From Rikenellaceae bacterium (GTDB lineage Bacteria; Bacteroidota; Bacteroidia; Bacteroidales; Rikenellaceae): a DNA stretch of 51,981 nt. Every line of letters starts with the position of its first letter. Within the stretch, counting starts at the first letter, position 1. The notes beneath the pieces are model-generated. The model was given only the letters and a program-made list of their open reading frames with translations. It was not told the DNA's origin and made no database searches. Positions 51,154 to 51,981 of this stretch are shown piece by piece. Made by a program: the position numbers and the translations under genes. The stretch lies in assembly GCA_015060045.1 (NCBI GenBank), contig SUZH01000006.1, forward strand, positions 117,354 to 169,334, in the 5' to 3' direction.

Positions 51154-51185
51154 CAAAGATATACAATAAAAAAATAATTTACAAA
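51154..51185 (-). promoter_or_regulatory. Promoter of the susCD operon
   Basis: Minus-strand TTTG (51182-51185), 20 bases, TATCTTTG (51154-51161). The transcript would have a leader of about 35 bases before susC. Confidence 0.75.
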
Positions 51186-51616
51186 TTGATTCATAAAAAA
51201 ATTAACTAACGTAACACTTCGCGTATAAATGGCCAAAAGCAGTAGTGTATTGTCGTATTTACGGGGCGCGCAGCTTTCAATTTGTAACCACACATTTCGT
51301 CCCAATTATGATTCTTCGGGATACGACACGAGGGGCGAGAGTCATCCAAAAAGGGATTTTCAGACCGTTATACCTATATAATATATATAAGCGGTTCATT
51401 CGATCAGTTTTTGCTCGTTTGCAGCCCAATAAATCCATCGAGATGGATCTCTAAGCCACTCGTCTGGTTGCTTTCTATTACTTTTCGGCAGTCAGCGTGA
51501 TATTAGAGTGAGCATTTGAGCGGCAAAATCGCCCAAAATTCCGCTACTAAAAAAGGTCGTCAGAAAACATTATAAAGGGGATTGGAGTGCTTTTTTTAAT
51601 TTTTTTGAGCGGAAAA
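51186..51616. other. AT-rich non-coding stretch between the susCD promoter and tRNA-Phe
   Basis: About 430 bases without a credible gene; an open frame of 69 codons on the plus strand has no protein-like composition. Visible items are a small inverted repeat TCCATC-GA-GATGGA near 51434 and the run TATATAATATATATAA. No match to a known RNA or to an attachment repeat was found by eye. It could hold regulatory sites for susCD or a small RNA. Confidence 0.4.
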
Positions 51617-51647
51617 TTTGCAGATATAAAAATTATGCCTACCTTTG
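51617..51647 (+). promoter_or_regulatory. Promoter of tRNA-Phe
   Basis: TTTG (51617-51620), 19 bases, TACCTTTG (51640-51647), the same boxes and spacing as the tRNA-Glu promoter. Confidence 0.85.
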
Positions 51648-51663
51648 CATCACCAAAAACGAT

Positions 51664-51736
<73 letters not shown>

Positions 51737-51758
51737 CGAAGAATCACAGCAAAAAGAT

Positions 51759-51800
51759 GAAAACCTCTGAATTTCAACGAATTCAGAGGTTTTCTTTTTG
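51759..51800 (+). terminator. Terminator of tRNA-Phe
   Basis: GAAAACCTCTGAATT / AATTCAGAGGTTTTC with a 6-base loop, then TTTTTG. Confidence 0.9.
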
Positions 51801-51850
51801 TTTCAACTGTGCAAAACATGCAGATTTAGGAATTTCAATCGTGCCAAATT

Positions 51851-51885
51851 CGTGGCTTTTTTTTGAGCCACTGAAAAAAGCCACG
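51851..51885. terminator. Symmetrical hairpin near the right edge
   Basis: CGTGGCTTTTTT and AAAAAAGCCACG pair around an 11-base loop. The T and A tracts are in the stem, so it may act in either direction. The last 95 bases of the window hold no gene that can be judged; a reading frame may begin at the edge. Confidence 0.55.
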
Positions 51886-51981
51886 ATTTGATATGTAAAG
51901 CACAGATATTCACTTATTTGCATAGCGTGCGTTTCATCAAACATTAGCACTTTTGTACCACAAAAAATGTATGTAAGATGA

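Noticed and set aside
51245..51454. 69-codon frame in the gap before tRNA-Phe
   Set aside because: No ribosome-site context, no protein-like composition or recognisable motif, and AT-rich surroundings.
51154..51616. Invertible promoter for susC flipped by the nearby recombinase
   Set aside because: The promoter faces susC in the usual way and no pair of inverted repeats flanking it was visible.

Overview
The window looks like a chromosomal segment of a gut Bacteroidales bacterium, most likely Alistipes or another Rikenellaceae member. This is inferred from the moderately GC-rich coding sequence, promoters of the Bacteroidetes type (TTTG, about 19-20 bases, then TAnnTTTG), Bacteroidetes-specific families (SusC/SusD, PorX, the CNNM-type CBS protein, the LptC neighbourhood) and tRNA genes without an encoded CCA. 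No species can be proven from sequence reading alone. About 35 protein genes and three tRNA genes (Pro GGG, Glu TTC, Phe GAA) are supported. No rRNA, CRISPR array or intact insertion sequence was seen.

Layout. Positions 1-6.2 kb hold the start of ftsH, rsfS, a small outer-membrane barrel protein and an OxyR-type regulator on the minus strand, then trpS, a CBS-containing ClC channel and an overlapping membrane-protein/XRE-regulator pair on the plus strand. Positions 6.3-14.4 kb hold a large DUF2723 membrane protein (minus), diverging from a plus-strand run of cysS, a MATE transporter, a cytidylate-kinase-like gene and prfB. Positions 14.5-22.6 kb hold two paralogous acyl-CoA ligases, queG, a TPR protein, tadA and aspS. 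Positions 22.6-24.2 kb are an RNA and repeat region with tRNA-Pro, tRNA-Glu and rpsT. Positions 24.2-39.4 kb are a long minus-strand block: a TonB-dependent receptor, then, in transcription order, rng, mfd, coaX, an outer-membrane barrel, a TPR protein, lptC, a CNNM/CorC protein and a PpiD-like chaperone. Positions 39.6-42.8 kb hold a 30-residue basic protein of probable ribosomal type, HU, an SRPBCC protein, tsaE and porX. Positions 42.9-51.2 kb hold a lone tyrosine recombinase and an orphan SusC/SusD/lipoprotein operon. tRNA-Phe lies near the right edge.

Functionally most genes are housekeeping: translation (three aminoacyl-tRNA synthetases, RF2, S20, RsfS, TadA, QueG, TsaE), transcription-coupled repair, RNA turnover, and envelope building or quality control (LptC, PpiD, FtsH, barrels). 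PorX points to a type IX secretion system elsewhere in the genome. The susCD operon is a nutrient-uptake module without its own enzymes or regulator in view.

The most unusual content is non-coding. Two families of large nested palindromes lie between genes. One, at 6204-6360 and 14418-14537, wraps an almost identical bidirectional terminator in inverted TTTCAAC-type heptads, each time between convergent genes. The other, at 24094-24216 and 39617-39745, keeps an apical CATAC/GTATG loop while its stem sequences differ completely yet still pair. A third, direct-repeat family sits at 22689-22889. A perfect inverted repeat over the promoter of the membrane-protein/XRE pair, and a 30-codon gene next to HU, also deserve attention.
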